Assembly: GCF_001552615.1 (NCBI RefSeq)
Contig: NZ_BCRN01000020.1
Span: 1 to 64,000, forward strand
Source of the DNA: Millisia brevis NBRC 105863
GTDB lineage: Bacteria; Actinomycetota; Actinomycetes; Mycobacteriales; Mycobacteriaceae
Length of the DNA stretch: 64,000 nucleotides
Direction of reading: 5' to 3'
Below the pieces are notes generated by a model. The model saw nothing but the letters and a program-made list of their open reading frames with translations, was not told the DNA's origin and ran no database searches. This document shows positions 47,413-58,733 of the stretch, in pieces (within the stretch, counting starts at the first letter, position 1; each line of letters starts with the position of its first letter). A program made the position numbers and the translations under genes.

Positions 47413-47544
47413 AAGCCGATACTAGCGTACCAATATGTGAGACTGCCCCTCCTGGTTGCGGTATCGGCAGCGCCGGCTTCGGCCGGACCACCGAGACGTC
47501 ATCCGTGGGCGCGTCACCCACGCGCTGCGAAGGGGAGTGTGAGC
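47413..47544. promoter_or_regulatory. divergent ltbR/leuCD control region
   Basis: It holds GTCTCACATATTGG on the minus strand (47443-47430), sharing GTCTCAC-N4-TGG with the MFS/FAH region, and TAGCGTA at 47423-47429. TACTAG at 47420-47425 could be a -10. A GC-rich stretch with GCCGGCTTCGGCCGG hairpin potential lies near 47474. A GAAGGGGAG ribosome-binding site precedes leuC. Confidence 0.45.
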
Positions 47545-49005
47545 ATGGCCGAGTTGGAGAGTCGGGCGCTGGATGGTCGGGCGCCGCGCACGTTGGCGGA
47601 GAAGGTCTGGGACGAGCACGTCGTCGTGCGGGGGACCGGCGAGGGTGGCTCCCGCGAGCCCGACCTCATCTACATCGACCTGCACCTGGTGCACGAGGTC
47701 ACCAGTCCGCAGGCCTTCGACGGTCTTCGCCAGGCCGGCCGCCCGGTTCGCCGCCCGGACTTGACGATCGCCACCGAGGATCACAACGTCCCGACGATCG
47801 ATATCGACCGCCCCATCGCCGATCCGGTCTCGCGTACGCAGGTGGAAACTTTGCGGCGCAATTGTGAGGAATTCGGAATTCGTCTGCATTCGATGGGCGA
47901 TGCCGAACAGGGCATCGTGCACATCATCGGCCCGCAGCTCGGTCTGACCCAGCCGGGAATGACGGTGGTATGCGGCGACAGTCATACCTCCACCCACGGC
48001 GCCTTCGGCGCACTGGCGATGGGCATCGGCACCAGCGAGGTCGAGCACGTCATGGCGACCCAGTGTCTGCCGCTGCGCCCCTTCCGCACCATGGCGATCA
48101 CGGTCGACGGAGAACTGCAGGAGGGCGTGACGTCCAAGGATCTGATCCTGGCGGTGATCGCACGGATCGGTACCGGGGGCGGGCAGGGTCACGTGCTCGA
48201 GTATCGCGGCGAGGCGATCCGCAAGCTGTCGATGGAAGCCCGGATGACGATGTGCAACATGTCGATCGAGGCGGGCGCCCGCGCGGGCATGGTCGCCCCC
48301 GACGACGTGACCTTCGAGTACCTGAAGGGCCGCCCCCACGCCCCGCAGGGCGCCGACTGGGACGCCGCGGTCGCACACTGGCGCACGCTGGCAACCGATC
48401 CCGATGCGGTCTTCGATACCGAGGTTCATATCGATGCCAACGAATTGACCCCATTCGTCACCTGGGGGACCAATCCGGGCCAGGGTTCCCCGCTGGGCGA
48501 CGTGGTGCCCGATCCGGCCCTGATGTCCGATCCGGAAGAGAGCGAAGCGGCCGAGAAGGCGCTGCGGTACATGGATCTGGAGCCGGGGATGCCGCTGCGT
48601 GACATCACGGTGGACACGGTCTTCGTCGGCTCCTGCACCAACGGTCGTATCGAGGACCTGCGGACGGTCGCCGGCATCCTCGACGGTCGCCGAATCGCCG
48701 ACGGGGTGCGGATGTTGGTGGTCCCCGGATCGATGCAGGTGCGCCGGCAGGCCGAGGCCGAGGGTCTGGGACGCATCTTCATCGACGCCGGCGCGGAATG
48801 GCGTATGGCGGGCTGCTCGATGTGCCTGGGGATGAACCCCGACCAGCTCGACCCCGGTCAGCGCTGCGCGTCGACGTCGAACCGCAATTTCGAGGGGCGA
48901 CAGGGCAAGGGCGGTCGCACACACCTGGTCTCGCCGGCCGTCGCCGCCGCCACGGCCGTTCGGGGAAGATTGTCCGCTCCGGCCGATCTCGAGGTCCTGG
49001 TCTAG
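47545..49005 (+). CDS. leuC: 3-isopropylmalate dehydratase large subunit
   Basis: With LeuD isomerises 2-isopropylmalate to 3-isopropylmalate using a [4Fe-4S] cluster. It is 486 residues. Aconitase-family motifs are [37 protein letters not shown] and CSMCLGMN, supplying the three cluster cysteines. ATG 47545 is chosen (GGGGAG upstream); GTG 47539 is two codons earlier. leuD follows after 62 bases. Confidence 0.97.
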   Translation: MAELESRALDGRAPRTLAEKVWDEHVVVRGTGEGGSREPDLIYIDLHLVHEVTSPQAFDGLRQAGRPVRRPDLTIATEDHNVPTIDIDRPIADPVSRTQVETLRRNCEEFGIRLHSMGDAEQGIVHIIGPQLGLTQPGMTVVCGDSHTSTHGAFGALAMGIGTSEVEHVMATQCLPLRPFRTMAITVDGELQEGVTSKDLILAVIARIGTGGGQGHVLEYRGEAIRKLSMEARMTMCNMSIEAGARAGMVAPDDVTFEYLKGRPHAPQGADWDAAVAHWRTLATDPDAVFDTEVHIDANELTPFVTWGTNPGQGSPLGDVVPDPALMSDPEESEAAEKALRYMDLEPGMPLRDITVDTVFVGSCTNGRIEDLRTVAGILDGRRIADGVRMLVVPGSMQVRRQAEAEGLGRIFIDAGAEWRMAGCSMCLGMNPDQLDPGQRCASTSNRNFEGRQGKGGRTHLVSPAVAAATAVRGRLSAPADLEVLV

Positions 49006-49067
49006 CGCAAGCGCTTCGCCACCGGCATCTCGCCACCTCTCCCCACCATTCCCCGAAAGGCTTCATG

Positions 49068-49655
49068 ATGGAAGCGTTCACCACTCACACCGGCATCGGT
49101 GTGCCGCTGCGTCGGTCGAATGTCGACACCGACCAGATCATTCCGGCGGTCTACCTCAAGCGGGTGACCCGCACCGGCTTCGAGGACGGGCTCTTCGCCG
49201 GCTGGCGTGCCGATCCGGAGTTCATCCTCAATCGTGCGCCCTATGACCGGGGTTCGGTCCTCGTCACGGGTCCGGACTTCGGCACGGGATCGTCCCGCGA
49301 GCACGCCGTCTGGGCCTTGATGGACTACGGATTCCGAGTCGTTCTGTCCTCCCGGTTCGGCGATATCTTCCGCGGCAATGCCGGAAAGGCCGGTCTCCTG
49401 GCCGCCCTCGCAGCGCAACACGACATCGAATTGCTGTGGAAGATCATCGAGGAACAGCCCGGTCTCGAATTGCGAGTTGATCTCGAGACGAAGACGGTCA
49501 CAGCGGGAACGACCGTCGTGCGGTTCGAGATTGACGACGCCACGCGGCATCGCCTGATGGCCGGACTCGACGACATCGGACTGACATTGCAGCAGGTAGA
49601 GGACATTTCGTTGTTCGAACAGGAGCGTCCCCGATGGAAGCCGGTGACGCTCTAG
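49068..49655 (+). CDS. leuD: 3-isopropylmalate dehydratase small subunit
   Basis: Swivel-domain partner of LeuC; 195 residues. The family motifs [19 protein letters not shown] and [25 protein letters not shown] (substrate-binding Ser/Arg) are present. ATG 49068 matches the usual MEAF start and is better spaced from AAAGG than ATG 49065. Operon with leuC. Confidence 0.97.
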   Translation: MEAFTTHTGIGVPLRRSNVDTDQIIPAVYLKRVTRTGFEDGLFAGWRADPEFILNRAPYDRGSVLVTGPDFGTGSSREHAVWALMDYGFRVVLSSRFGDIFRGNAGKAGLLAALAAQHDIELLWKIIEEQPGLELRVDLETKTVTAGTTVVRFEIDDATRHRLMAGLDDIGLTLQQVEDISLFEQERPRWKPVTL

Positions 49656-49821
49656 CGGCATTGGCGAAGGCGGTCGAATTCTCCGAAAGCCGGTATTCGC
49701 AGGGCAGTCCGATGTGACGCGTCGCGATTGATTGAGCGAAGCTCGTGGACGACAGCCGTTGTCGGCATTACCGTATGTGGCAGTTGGTCCAGAGCGGGCC
49801 ATCGCTACGCGGAGGAAATCA

Positions 49822-50496
49822 ATGAACAAAGCAGAGCTGATCGATGCTCTCACCGAGAAGACGGGAGCCGATCGGAAGACGGCGACCGACGCCGTCGAGA
49901 ACATCGTCGACATCATCGTGCGGGCCGTGCACCGGGGTGAGTCGGTAACCATCACCGGCTTTGGCGTGTTCGAGCAGCGCCGCCGGGCGGCGCGGGTGGC
50001 CCGCAACCCGCGCACCGGCGAGACGGTCAAGGTGAAGCCGACCTCCGTTCCGGCCTTCCGCCCCGGCGCTCAGTTCAAGCAGATCATCGCCGGCGGACTC
50101 CGCATTCCGGCGAGCGGTCCGGCGGTCAAGCGTGGTTCGGGCGCGACCCCGACCCGCCGGGGTGCGGCCGCTGCCGCCAAGAAGACGGCGGCGAAGAAGA
50201 CCGTGGCGAAGAAGACCGCTCCCGCGAAGACCACGCGGACCACCGCGGCGGCGAAGAAGACCGCTCCGGCCAAGACCACTCGCGCGACCGCCACCAAGGC
50301 CGCGACGACCACGCGGGCCACGGCGGCCAAGAAGGTGCCGGCCAAGACGACGACGGCAGCCAAGACCACCGCCGCCAAGAAGGTGCCCGCGAAGACCACC
50401 GCCGTCAAGGCGACCGCAGCCAAGACCACCGCCGCGAAGAAGACCGTGGCGGCAAAGAAGGCTCCGGCCAAGAAGACCACGCGCGCGAAGCGCTGA
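49822..50496 (+). CDS. hupB: DNA-binding protein HU with Lys/Ala-rich tail (HupB)
   Basis: A nucleoid-associated protein. Residues 1-90 are the HU fold ([43 protein letters not shown]), with Pro in the DNA-intercalating arm near TSVPAFRP. Residues ~105-224 are a histone-H1-like tail of PAKTT and AAKK units, as in mycobacterial HupB. It is 224 residues. The ATG at 49822 has GGAGGA 7 bases upstream. Preceded by a 166-base region in which I could not fix a promoter; followed by a bidirectional hairpin. Confidence 0.95.
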   Translation: MNKAELIDALTEKTGADRKTATDAVENIVDIIVRAVHRGESVTITGFGVFEQRRRAARVARNPRTGETVKVKPTSVPAFRPGAQFKQIIAGGLRIPASGPAVKRGSGATPTRRGAAAAAKKTAAKKTVAKKTAPAKTTRTTAAAKKTAPAKTTRATATKAATTTRATAAKKVPAKTTTAAKTTAAKKVPAKTTAVKATAAKTTAAKKTVAAKKAPAKKTTRAKR

Positions 50497-50529
50497 CGGC
50501 CGATCGGGCCGTTTCCGCATCACCGCGTC

Positions 50530-50560
50530 ACGGACCTCGCGCATATCGCGCGAGGTCCGT
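50530..50560. terminator. bidirectional terminator between hupB and mutT1
   Basis: ACGGACCTCGCGC (50530-50542) and GCGCGAGGTCCGT (50548-50560) form a perfect 13-bp stem with a 5-base loop, between convergent genes. Confidence 0.9.
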
Positions 50561-50569
50561 CGGCGTTTG

Positions 50570-51529
50570 TCAGGTCGGCAGCGGTGAGTCGTAGTAGTCC
50601 GCCGCGACCAACCGCGGATGATCGACCGCGGGGTCGAGGCGGGTCGAGAGCACCCAGAGGCTGCCCTTGCGGGAGCGGGTCCGTGGCAAGGAGAGCCCGT
50701 CGCGGTCGGCCCAATCGGCCAGGACGAACGGAATGACCTTGCCCTGACTGCACACCACCGGCACGGTCTCCCGTGCCGCGATCCGGGTCAACCGGGTGAA
50801 CGCGCGTTCCGGATCGGCGCTGTAGGCCTCCTCGGTCAGCGACGTCTCGATGGTGATCGTCACGCCGAGCTTGTCCGCATAGGGGCGGACCGTATCGACG
50901 CAGCGGACCCGATCCGCCGAATGCACAGTGCGGCCGCCGAAGACATCGAGCAGGGGAACCAGGGTCCGGCTCTGCCGAATTCCGACCGAGTCGAGGGGGC
51001 GCAGAGGGTCCGGACGGTCCCAACGAGCCTTCGCTCCGGCACGGGCGTGGCGGACCACCAGGAGGGTGTCGAGCCGCCCGGGCACGGACACGAAGCGGCT
51101 CAACACCTCCCGGTCGGTCTCATAACTCAGCTTCGCCGCCGCCTCCTCGACGTCGACCCATTCCATGCGGTCGACCTCGTCGTTGGCCCGGAACTCCCCG
51201 GACTGCCGCTCGGCGGCCCAGTAGTGGACCTCCTTCGGGACCAGACGCTTCTTGCGACGCTTGCCGCCGACCGGGACCTGATACGACACCGTTCCGAGCG
51301 AGCGTCCGAGGCGCGGCGTGATTCCGGTCTCCTCCACCGTCTCTCGGAAGGCGGCGACCGCCGGCACCTCGCTCGGCTCGAGCTTGCCCTTGGGCAGGGA
51401 TATGTCGCCGCGATGCGGACGATGGATCACCGCGATCAGCGGGTTGGTGGAATCGTCGGCATAGCGGTACAACACCGTTCCGGCGGCGCAGATCGGTTCG
51501 GGCTCCGTTGCCTTCTTGTCGCGTGCCAT
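50570..51529 (-). CDS. mutT1: MutT1-type Nudix hydrolase with histidine-phosphatase domain
   Basis: Sanitises oxidised nucleotides (8-oxo-dGTP) and di-nucleotide polyphosphates. It is 319 residues. Residues ~10-150 form a Nudix domain with box GKLEPSE.PAVAAFRETVEETGI; residues ~155-319 are a SixA-like phosphatase with LLVVRHARAG. This two-domain form is the mycobacterial MutT1 architecture. Start ATG 51529 is 3 bases after the ppk stop, so the two are cotranscribed. Confidence 0.93.
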   Translation of the reverse strand: MARDKKATEPEPICAAGTVLYRYADDSTNPLIAVIHRPHRGDISLPKGKLEPSEVPAVAAFRETVEETGITPRLGRSLGTVSYQVPVGGKRRKKRLVPKEVHYWAAERQSGEFRANDEVDRMEWVDVEEAAAKLSYETDREVLSRFVSVPGRLDTLLVVRHARAGAKARWDRPDPLRPLDSVGIRQSRTLVPLLDVFGGRTVHSADRVRCVDTVRPYADKLGVTITIETSLTEEAYSADPERAFTRLTRIAARETVPVVCSQGKVIPFVLADWADRDGLSLPRTRSRKGSLWVLSTRLDPAVDHPRLVAADYYDSPLPT

Positions 51530-51532
51530 CGT

Positions 51533-53752
51533 TCAGCGCCGCTGCGCCATCAGTTCGACCTGGTGATCGCGGACCGTCTCACCGCCGGCGGGGGAAGCCA
51601 CCCACGCACCGTCCTCGTGCAGCACCCAGCAGCGGGTGGTCGGATCGAGAGCCGAGTCGAAGATCCCGGCCAACTGATCGGCCAGGTGCGGATCCGCGAC
51701 GCGGGCCATCACCTCGACGCGCCGGTCGAGGTTGCGGTGCATCATGTCCGCGCTGCCGATCCAGTATTCGTCCTGCGCACCGAAGTGCAGCAGGCGGGAG
51801 TGCTCGAGGAATCGTCCGAGAATGGAGCGCACCTCGATGTTTTCGCTCAATCCGGGCAAGCCGGGGCGAATGGCGCAGATGCCGCGCACCACGATCTGCA
51901 CCGGCACGCCGGCCTGGGAGGCTCGGTAGAGCGCGTCGATCACCTGTTCGTCGACCACCGCGTTGGCCTTGAGACGAATTCGAGCATCGGGATTGCCCTC
52001 CCGATGCGCGGCGATCTCGCCGTCGATCCGCTCGACGATGCCGGCCCGCACCCCGGTCGGTGCGACCAGCAGATTGCGGTATTCGGTCTTGCGGGAATAG
52101 CCGGTGAGCGAATTGAACAGATCCGTCAGGTCGGCGCCGATATCCGGGGAGGCGGTCAGCAGACCGATGTCCTCGTAGAGGCGGGCGGTCTTCGGGTTGT
52201 AGTTGCCGGTTCCGATATGGCAGTACCGGCGAATCGTCGATCCCTCGCGCCGCACCACCAGGCAGGTCTTGCAGTGGGTCTTCAGACCGATCAGGCCGTA
52301 AACGACGTGGACTCCGGCCTGTTCGAGCTTGCGCGCCCAGGCGATGTTGTTGTGCTCGTCGAACCGCGCCTTGATCTCGACCAGGGCGACGACCTGCTTG
52401 CCGGCCTCGGCCGCCTCGATCAACGCGTTGACGATCGGGGAGTCGCCCGAGGTGCGATAGAGCGTCTGCTTGATCGCCAGCACACGCGGATCGGCGGCCG
52501 CCTGCTCGATGAAGCGCTGCACGCTCGTGGAGAACGAATCGTAGGGATGCTGGACCAGGATGTCGCTCTCGCGCAGCATTCCGAACACACTCTTCGGAGT
52601 CTCGCGCTCACCGAACGCCGGGTGGGTCGCCGGCACGAAGGGGGCGTCCTTGAGCGCGGGGCGGTCCACCCCGTACACCTGGAAGAGGCAGGACAGGTCG
52701 AGCAGTCCCGGAACCTGAACGACGTCAGCGGGATCCACGTCGAGCTCGCGCAGCAGCAGTTCGAGCATGTGATCGGTCATGTCGTCGGCGACCTCGAGGC
52801 GCACCGGCGATCCGAACCGGCGGCGCGCCAGTTCGCGTTCGAGGGCCTGCAGCAGGTCCTCGTCGCGGTCCTCCTCGACCTCGAAATCGGCGTTGCGCGT
52901 GATGCGGAAGGCGTGGTGCTCGACGACGGGCAGACCCGGGAAGAGCGCGTCGAGGTGCGCGGCGATCAGATCCTCCATCGGCAGGAAGGCGTAGCTGCCG
53001 GCGGTATCCGGGTCCTCCGAGCGATGGATACGGACGAAGCGGTCGACATTGTCCGGCACCTTGACGCGGGCGAAATGCTCGCCGCCGCGGGCCGAATCGA
53101 GCACGGTCACCGCCAGGTTGAGGCTCAGACCGCTGATATAGGGGAACGGATGTGCCGGATCGACCGCCAGGGGGGTCAGGACCGGGAAGACCTGCTCGTG
53201 GAAGTAGGTGGTCATCGCCGAACGCTCATCCGCGTCGAGTTCGTCCCATTTGATGACGGAGATGCCATTGTCCGCCAATTCCGGGACGACGAGGTCGAGG
53301 AATACCCGCGCATGGCGAATCGCGATCTCGCGGCTGCGGCGGGCGATGATCGCCAGCTGCTCGCGGGGGGACAGACCATCGGCGGACCGCACCGACAGTC
53401 CGGTCTCGTCGCGGCGCTTGAGGCCGGCGACGCGGACCATGAAGAACTCGTCGAGGTTCGAGGCGAAGATCGCCAGGAATTTCGTGCGCTCCAGCAGCGG
53501 CAGCGAGGCATCCTCGGCGAGCGCCAGGACGCGGGAATTGAAGTCGAGCCAGCTCAGTTCGCGATTGAGATACCGATCCGGGGGGAGTGGGCTGCTCTCG
53601 GGATCGGGCGCGGTCGCCGCAGGTGGTGCGGTGGGAGCGGGGCCGGAAGCGGCGATCGGCTCGGAATCACCGCCGGCGGGCGGAGCGTCGTCCGCCTCGC
53701 GTTCGACGGTGGCGGCACGGGATGCACGGGAGGTCGCCTTGTTCTCGGTCAC
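51533..53752 (-). CDS. ppk: polyphosphate kinase 1
   Basis: Makes polyphosphate from ATP reversibly. It is 739 residues. N-terminal [19 protein letters not shown], the phosphorylated His in [25 protein letters not shown], and further C-terminal active-site residues ([15 protein letters not shown]) are present. The first ~50 residues are a low-complexity Ala/Pro/Glu tail. Start ATG 53752. First gene of the ppk-mutT1 pair; fbiD ends 90 bases upstream of it in the same direction. Confidence 0.97.
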   Translation of the reverse strand: MTENKATSRASRAATVEREADDAPPAGGDSEPIAASGPAPTAPPAATAPDPESSPLPPDRYLNRELSWLDFNSRVLALAEDASLPLLERTKFLAIFASNLDEFFMVRVAGLKRRDETGLSVRSADGLSPREQLAIIARRSREIAIRHARVFLDLVVPELADNGISVIKWDELDADERSAMTTYFHEQVFPVLTPLAVDPAHPFPYISGLSLNLAVTVLDSARGGEHFARVKVPDNVDRFVRIHRSEDPDTAGSYAFLPMEDLIAAHLDALFPGLPVVEHHAFRITRNADFEVEEDRDEDLLQALERELARRRFGSPVRLEVADDMTDHMLELLLRELDVDPADVVQVPGLLDLSCLFQVYGVDRPALKDAPFVPATHPAFGERETPKSVFGMLRESDILVQHPYDSFSTSVQRFIEQAAADPRVLAIKQTLYRTSGDSPIVNALIEAAEAGKQVVALVEIKARFDEHNNIAWARKLEQAGVHVVYGLIGLKTHCKTCLVVRREGSTIRRYCHIGTGNYNPKTARLYEDIGLLTASPDIGADLTDLFNSLTGYSRKTEYRNLLVAPTGVRAGIVERIDGEIAAHREGNPDARIRLKANAVVDEQVIDALYRASQAGVPVQIVVRGICAIRPGLPGLSENIEVRSILGRFLEHSRLLHFGAQDEYWIGSADMMHRNLDRRVEVMARVADPHLADQLAGIFDSALDPTTRCWVLHEDGAWVASPAGGETVRDHQVELMAQRR

Positions 53753-53842
53753 GGATCGATCATCCCCTACCGTGGGCGTTCGATCATCCGCCCGTGCGAA
53801 GAAATGCCGGGGTCGGTGAAAAAAGCGTCCCGCCGCCCGGAA

Positions 53843-54595
53843 TCACGCTCCCCGCCGGCGCGGCCGATCGAGCCGGCCGATGCCGGCGAGCCGGTCGATC
53901 TCCCGCCGAGTGCGTTGTCCCACACCGATATCGATCACCCGGCGCAGATCGTCGAGGGTGTCGACGTCGGTGCGCAGGCCCGGCCAGGCCGCGCCGCCCA
54001 GGGCGGACGCGCCGGAGGCCAGATGTCGGCGCGCGGAGTTCGGCCCGAACATCGGGTCGAGCGCGACTCCCCGGCCGCGTGCGATCAGCGCGGTCGTCCC
54101 GATTCCGGTGTGGTCGACGACAACCGAACGGCCGCAGGGCGCGGCCCCGATCGCCGCATCCAGTTCGGCCGGCCGGACCGCCGGTAGGTCGGCTTGCAGG
54201 GCGATCACCACCGACGCCCCGGTCCCCGACGACTCAGCGGCCCGCCGGTAGGCGGCGTTGAGCGACGCCTCGGCGGTGGTGTCCTCGTCGGCGTCCGCGG
54301 GTTCGGCGATCACCAGCGCCCCGGCCCGCACGGCGACCGCCGTCACCCGGGGGTCCGGAGTGACCACCACGATGCGGCCGATCCGCCGCGTGGCGCGCAC
54401 GGCCGTGATCGTGTCGGTGAACATCGCCAGCACCAGTCGTTCGCGGTCATCGGCGTCGAGATCCCCCGCGAGGCGGCTCTTGGCCCGCGCAAGATCCTTC
54501 ACCGCCAAAACGGCGCAGGACGCCGCGACGGCGGAGGGCCCGAAGGCGGCGTCGAACCCGCGACACTCGTCGTCGGCGAGCGGATGCGTTCCCAC
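53843..54595 (-). CDS. fbiD: phospholactate/phosphoenolpyruvate guanylyltransferase of F420 synthesis
   Basis: Activates phosphoenolpyruvate or 2-phospholactate with GTP for coenzyme F420 (CofC/FbiD family; Rv2983 in M. tuberculosis). About 250 residues. [16 protein letters not shown] is the nucleotide-binding Lys motif; [14 protein letters not shown] and [12 protein letters not shown] are family motifs. GTG 54595 is chosen because family proteins begin shortly before the VLAVK motif; the frame is open to 55030 inside gpsA. Divergent from gpsA. Confidence 0.85.
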   Translation of the reverse strand: MGTHPLADDECRGFDAAFGPSAVAASCAVLAVKDLARAKSRLAGDLDADDRERLVLAMFTDTITAVRATRRIGRIVVVTPDPRVTAVAVRAGALVIAEPADADEDTTAEASLNAAYRRAAESSGTGASVVIALQADLPAVRPAELDAAIGAAPCGRSVVVDHTGIGTTALIARGRGVALDPMFGPNSARRHLASGASALGGAAWPGLRTDVDTLDDLRRVIDIGVGQRTRREIDRLAGIGRLDRPRRRGA

Positions 54596-54707
54596 CGCGC
54601 CGATTATCCGCGATCTTGCCGATCGGGCGGCGGCCGACCGGTTCCGGCCTGCGACGGCGGGGATTCGCGTTAGTGTCCAGGGGGTCGGACGGACGTGCGG
54701 AGGAATG

Positions 54708-55712
54708 ATGGGCGTGGCGAAAGCTGCGGTGATGGGTGCCGGGTCCTGGGGGACCACCTTCGCGAAGGTTCTCGCCGATGCGGGCACCGACGTGACGATG
54801 TGGGCTCGGCGGCCGGAGGTCGCCGAAGCGATCAGCACCGAGAAGACCAATCCGGCGTACCTGCCGGATATCGCGCTGCCCCCCGGGATTCGGGCCACGG
54901 TCGACCCGGCGGAGGCCCTGTCGGGTGCCAACGTCGTGGTGCTCGCGGTGCCGTCGCAGACCCTGCGCGCCAATCTGACCGACTGGCGCGCGGAGATCCC
55001 GCGCGACGCGACATTGCTGAGCCTGGCCAAGGGCGTCGAGACCGGGACGCTGCTGCGGATGAGTCAGGTCGTCATCGACGTCACCGATATCGACCCCCAC
55101 CGGGTCGGCTGCCTCTCGGGCCCGAACCTGGCGATGGAGATCGCGACCGAGCAGCCGACCGCCACCGTGATCGCCTGTCCGGACTCCGGACGCGCGGTCG
55201 CGCTGCAGAAGGCCTGCGCCACCCGATACTTCCGGCCCTATACCAACGCCGACGTCATCGGCTGCGAGGTCGGCGGGGCCTGCAAGAACATCATCGCCCT
55301 CGCCTGTGGTGTCGCCTCCGGACTCGGCTACGGCATCAATACCGTGTCGAGCATCATGACGCGCGGTCTCGCCGAGACGATTCGACTCGGCGTCGCCCTC
55401 GGTGCCCAGCCGGCGACCCTCGCCGGGCTCGCCGGTGTCGGCGACCTGATCGCCACCTGCTCGTCGCCGCTGTCGCGCAACCGCACCTTCGGCGCCCGAC
55501 TGGCGGCCGGCGACACCCTCGAGCAGGCGCAGGAGGCGACCCACGGGCAGGTCGCCGAGGGCGTGAAGTCCTGTACCTCGGTGCGGTCGCTGGCCGAGGC
55601 CTACGACGTCGAGATGCCGATCACCGACGCGGTGCACCGGGTCTGCCACGAGGGGTTGTCGATCGACGAGGCGATCGACAGTCTCCTGGGACGGCGGCAC
55701 AAGCCCGAGTAG
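54708..55712 (+). CDS. gpsA: NAD(P)-dependent glycerol-3-phosphate dehydrogenase
   Basis: Reduces dihydroxyacetone phosphate to sn-glycerol 3-phosphate for phospholipid synthesis. It is 334 residues. The N-terminal [15 protein letters not shown] Rossmann motif, VPSQTLR, catalytic Lys in [10 protein letters not shown] and [19 protein letters not shown] are present. GGAGGA abuts ATG 54705, so ATG 54708 or GTG 54714 are better-spaced starts; I chose 54708. Followed by ddl on the same strand. Confidence 0.95.
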   Translation: MGVAKAAVMGAGSWGTTFAKVLADAGTDVTMWARRPEVAEAISTEKTNPAYLPDIALPPGIRATVDPAEALSGANVVVLAVPSQTLRANLTDWRAEIPRDATLLSLAKGVETGTLLRMSQVVIDVTDIDPHRVGCLSGPNLAMEIATEQPTATVIACPDSGRAVALQKACATRYFRPYTNADVIGCEVGGACKNIIALACGVASGLGYGINTVSSIMTRGLAETIRLGVALGAQPATLAGLAGVGDLIATCSSPLSRNRTFGARLAAGDTLEQAQEATHGQVAEGVKSCTSVRSLAEAYDVEMPITDAVHRVCHEGLSIDEAIDSLLGRRHKPE

Positions 55713-55778
55713 GCCGCCCGGCGTCGAATCGGGTGCCGACGGGAACGGACGTCGAACTGCCGGTACGGTCTGTAGCTT

Positions 55779-56897
55779 GTGAACGACAGCAGAACGCGGG
55801 TGGTGGTGCTGTTCGGCGGCCGCAGCAGCGAGCACACGATCTCGTGTGTATCGGCGGCGAGCGTCCTGGCCCATCTCGATCCGCAGCGGTACGAGGTGAT
55901 CCCGATCGGGATCACCCCCGACGGATCGTGGGTCAGCGGGCCCAAGGATCTCGCCGACCTCGAGATCGTCGACCGTCGGTTGCCGACGGTCGCCGCCTCG
56001 GACCGCACGGTGGCGCTGTCGACCGATCCGTCCCGCCTCGGCGAGATCATCGAACTGTCCGCCGTCGGGCCGGCCGGTGACGGCTACGTCCCCGAGCTGA
56101 TCGGCAGCGCCGACGTCGTCTTCCCGGTCCTGCACGGCGCCTACGGCGAGGACGGCACCATCCAGGGGCTGCTCGAGATCGCTTCGCTGCCGTACGTCGG
56201 CTCCGGGGTCTTCGCCGGTGCGGCCGCGATGGACAAGGAGTTCACCAAGAAACTGCTCGCCGCCGCCGGGTTGCCGGTCGGCCGGCAGGTGGTGCTGCGC
56301 CGCGGGACCCCGACGCTGTCGGCCGCGGACCGCGAATCGTTGGGTCTGCCGGTCTTCGTCAAGCCCGCGCGCGGCGGCTCGTCGATCGGCATCTCGCGGG
56401 TCGACCGCTGGGAGGACCTCGACGCCGCCGTCGCCGAGGCGCGTCGCCACGACCCGAAGGTGATCGTCGAAGCGGGTATCGACGGACGCGAGGTCGAATG
56501 CGGCGTCCTCGAGAGCGCGGACGGATCGGTGCGGGCGAGCGTGCTCGCCGAGATCCGGCTGCAGTCCGGCAGCGGCTCGGAGTTCTACGACTTCGACAGC
56601 AAGTACCTCGACGACGTCTGCGAGTTCGACATCCCCGCCCGGTTGGACAGCTCGGTCTCGGATGCGGTGCGCGAGATGGCGATCGAGGCCTTCCGCGCGT
56701 TGGACTGCCAGGGTTTGGCGCGGGTCGACTTCTTCGTCACCGCCGACGGCCCGGTGATCAACGAGGTCAACACGATGCCCGGCTTCACCCCGTCGTCGAT
56801 GTATCCGCGCATGTGGCAGGAGACCGGTGTGGACTACGCGACGCTGCTGACCACCCTGATCGATACGGCGATCGCCCGCGGCGTCGGCCTGCGGTAG
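55779..56897 (+). CDS. ddl: D-alanine--D-alanine ligase
   Basis: ATP-grasp enzyme making D-Ala-D-Ala for peptidoglycan. It is 372 residues, with the insertion usual for longer actinobacterial forms. N-terminal [53 protein letters not shown] and the C-terminal metal site [17 protein letters not shown] are present. Start GTG 55779. Convergent with the DUF3515 gene. Confidence 0.97.
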   Translation: MNDSRTRVVVLFGGRSSEHTISCVSAASVLAHLDPQRYEVIPIGITPDGSWVSGPKDLADLEIVDRRLPTVAASDRTVALSTDPSRLGEIIELSAVGPAGDGYVPELIGSADVVFPVLHGAYGEDGTIQGLLEIASLPYVGSGVFAGAAAMDKEFTKKLLAAAGLPVGRQVVLRRGTPTLSAADRESLGLPVFVKPARGGSSIGISRVDRWEDLDAAVAEARRHDPKVIVEAGIDGREVECGVLESADGSVRASVLAEIRLQSGSGSEFYDFDSKYLDDVCEFDIPARLDSSVSDAVREMAIEAFRALDCQGLARVDFFVTADGPVINEVNTMPGFTPSSMYPRMWQETGVDYATLLTTLIDTAIARGVGLR

Positions 56898-56945
56898 CTC
56901 GCCCGCGCCCGCTCGGAGCCGGCCGGGCGCCGGCCGCGGCCCCGG

Positions 56946-57554
56946 TCAGCCGATCGGCGCCGGATCGATCGGCTGGGCCGGCAGCGTGGCGGTGATCGTG
57001 TCCGAGATCAGCTGAATCGGCTCCGGACCGGTCCCGGTGGGCAACGTCAGAGCGACGTAGACCTCCCGGTCGACCGCGAACCACGTCGACGCTTCGAAAC
57101 CCTGCTCGGCGCCGGAGATCTGGAACCACTCCACGTCGTCCACCAGCTGAAGCGGTGCGGCGACGGTGAATTCGGACGGCCGATCGAGGCCGCAGCGCAG
57201 CACGATCTCCGTCGGGGCGGTCGGCGACTGCGAGGCGAAGCGCCACGCCGCGGCGGCGACCGGAGCGGGATCGGCGAGCGGGGCGCGCGGCGACTCGCTG
57301 CCGAGACTGTCCGGCACGGCGTCGAGCAGCCGGGTACACGCATCGGAGTCGGCCAGCGGCGCCTGCACGTAGCCCAGCGCGACCGGGGAGTCGTCGGGGG
57401 TTCGAACGAGCACACCGGCGATCGCCACCACCGCCACCACCAGCAGCACCGGCAGGGCCAGCACCAGGATCCGCAGCCGCGGACCGATCGTTGCCTCGGC
57501 CGACCCGGATGGGGACGGCCCGGGCTCGGAGGTCACGGTGGGTTCGCTGCTCAC
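56946..57554 (-). CDS. DUF3515 membrane-anchored protein
   Basis: A 202-residue protein. A cytoplasmic Ser/Pro/Glu-rich N-terminus, one membrane helix at ~residues 28-50 (ILVLALPVLLVVAVVAIAGVLV), then an extracytoplasmic domain with two cysteines (DACTRLL and VLRCGLD) likely paired, and GFEASTWFAVDREVYVALTLP. Mycobacterial homologues occur between ddl and thiL, as here. Function unknown. Start ATG 57554. Confidence 0.85.
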   Translation of the reverse strand: MSSEPTVTSEPGPSPSGSAEATIGPRLRILVLALPVLLVVAVVAIAGVLVRTPDDSPVALGYVQAPLADSDACTRLLDAVPDSLGSESPRAPLADPAPVAAAAWRFASQSPTAPTEIVLRCGLDRPSEFTVAAPLQLVDDVEWFQISGAEQGFEASTWFAVDREVYVALTLPTGTGPEPIQLISDTITATLPAQPIDPAPIG

Positions 57555-57629
57555 GTTCGACTTGTGCCTTTCCTCGGTGCCGGTGCCTTCCGTCGGTGCC
57601 GGCGATCACGACCGGTAGATTCTCCCATC

Positions 57630-58655
57630 ATGCTCGAAGGCGATTGCGCCGACCCGGCCGCCGACCCCGGCGCCGCATCGGTCTCCGAACTCGGAGAATT
57701 CGGTCTGATCGATCGGCTCGTGCGCGGCCGCCGGATGCCCCCGGCGTCGGTGCCGGTCGGGCCGGGCGACGACGGCGCGGTCCTGGCGGTACCCGACGGG
57801 CGGGTGGTGGTCAGCACCGACATGTTGATGCAGGACAAGCATTTCCGGCTCGACTGGTCGACGCCCTACGACATCGGCGTCAAAGCGATCGCGCAGAACG
57901 GTGCCGACATCGCCGCGATGGGCGGGCGCTGCGTCGGATTTGTCGTCGCGCTGGGCCTGCCGCCCGATACCGCGGTGTCGATGGTCGAGCGACTCTACGA
58001 CGGGCTCTGGGCCGAGGCCGATCGAGCCGGCGGGGCCATCGTGGGTGGGGACGTCGTCGCCGCGCCGACCGTGGTGATCTCGGTGACCGTGCTCGGCTCG
58101 CTGGAGGGGCGCTCGCCGATCCGCCGTTCGGGTGCGCGGCCGGGTGACGTCGTGGCGATCAACGGCGAAACGGGATGGTCGGCTGCGGGACTCACCCTCC
58201 TGGAACGCGGCCTGCCGACGCTGCCGGGGGACGGCCCGGGTCTCGCGGTCGATCGACATCGGCAACCCCGCCCGGACTACGACTCGGCGGTCGCGGCGGC
58301 GCTCGGCGGGGCGACCGCGATGATCGACACCTCCGACGGACTGCTCGCCGACCTCGGACATATCGCCGAGGAGTCCGGCGTGCACATCGATCTGGCCGCC
58401 GATCGGCTGCGTGCCCCCGCACAATTGGCCGCGGTGGCGCAGAATCTGGGGGTCGATCCGACGTCCTGGGTGGTCGGCGGGGGAGAGGACCACGCCCTGG
58501 TGGCCACCTTCCCCACCGCCGACGCGGTACCCGCGTCCTGGCGGCGGATCGGCCGGGTCGTGGCGGCCGGCGACCCCGCCGCGGTCACCATCGACGGCAA
58601 GCGGTCCACCGATGACGCCGGCTGGACGTCGTTTCCGGGCACCGATCGAACGTAG
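57630..58655 (+). CDS. thiL: thiamine-monophosphate kinase
   Basis: Phosphorylates thiamine phosphate to thiamine diphosphate, the cofactor that IlvB needs. It is 341 residues, PurM-like. GPGDDGAVLAV and STDMLMQDKHFRLDW hold the Mg/ATP-binding aspartates; GGDVVAAPTVVISVTVLG and IDTSDGLLADLGHIAE follow. ATG 57630 is chosen. Divergent from the DUF3515 gene, 78 bases before ung. Confidence 0.95.
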   Translation: MLEGDCADPAADPGAASVSELGEFGLIDRLVRGRRMPPASVPVGPGDDGAVLAVPDGRVVVSTDMLMQDKHFRLDWSTPYDIGVKAIAQNGADIAAMGGRCVGFVVALGLPPDTAVSMVERLYDGLWAEADRAGGAIVGGDVVAAPTVVISVTVLGSLEGRSPIRRSGARPGDVVAINGETGWSAAGLTLLERGLPTLPGDGPGLAVDRHRQPRPDYDSAVAAALGGATAMIDTSDGLLADLGHIAEESGVHIDLAADRLRAPAQLAAVAQNLGVDPTSWVVGGGEDHALVATFPTADAVPASWRRIGRVVAAGDPAAVTIDGKRSTDDAGWTSFPGTDRT

Positions 58656-58733
58656 GACCCCACCGGCCGCCGAGCGGGTGGAACGACAGACCAGGACGTC
58701 GGACGGGACCGGCGCCGGGAAAGGACGGATCGT

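Noticed and set aside
50618-54187. 1189-residue plus-strand open frame
   Set aside because: Antisense to mutT1, ppk and fbiD; no coherent domain.
56911-56940. GCCGGCC-rich stretch between ddl and the DUF3515 gene as a terminator
   Set aside because: The GCCGGC words are self-complementary, but no continuous stem forms when paired base by base.
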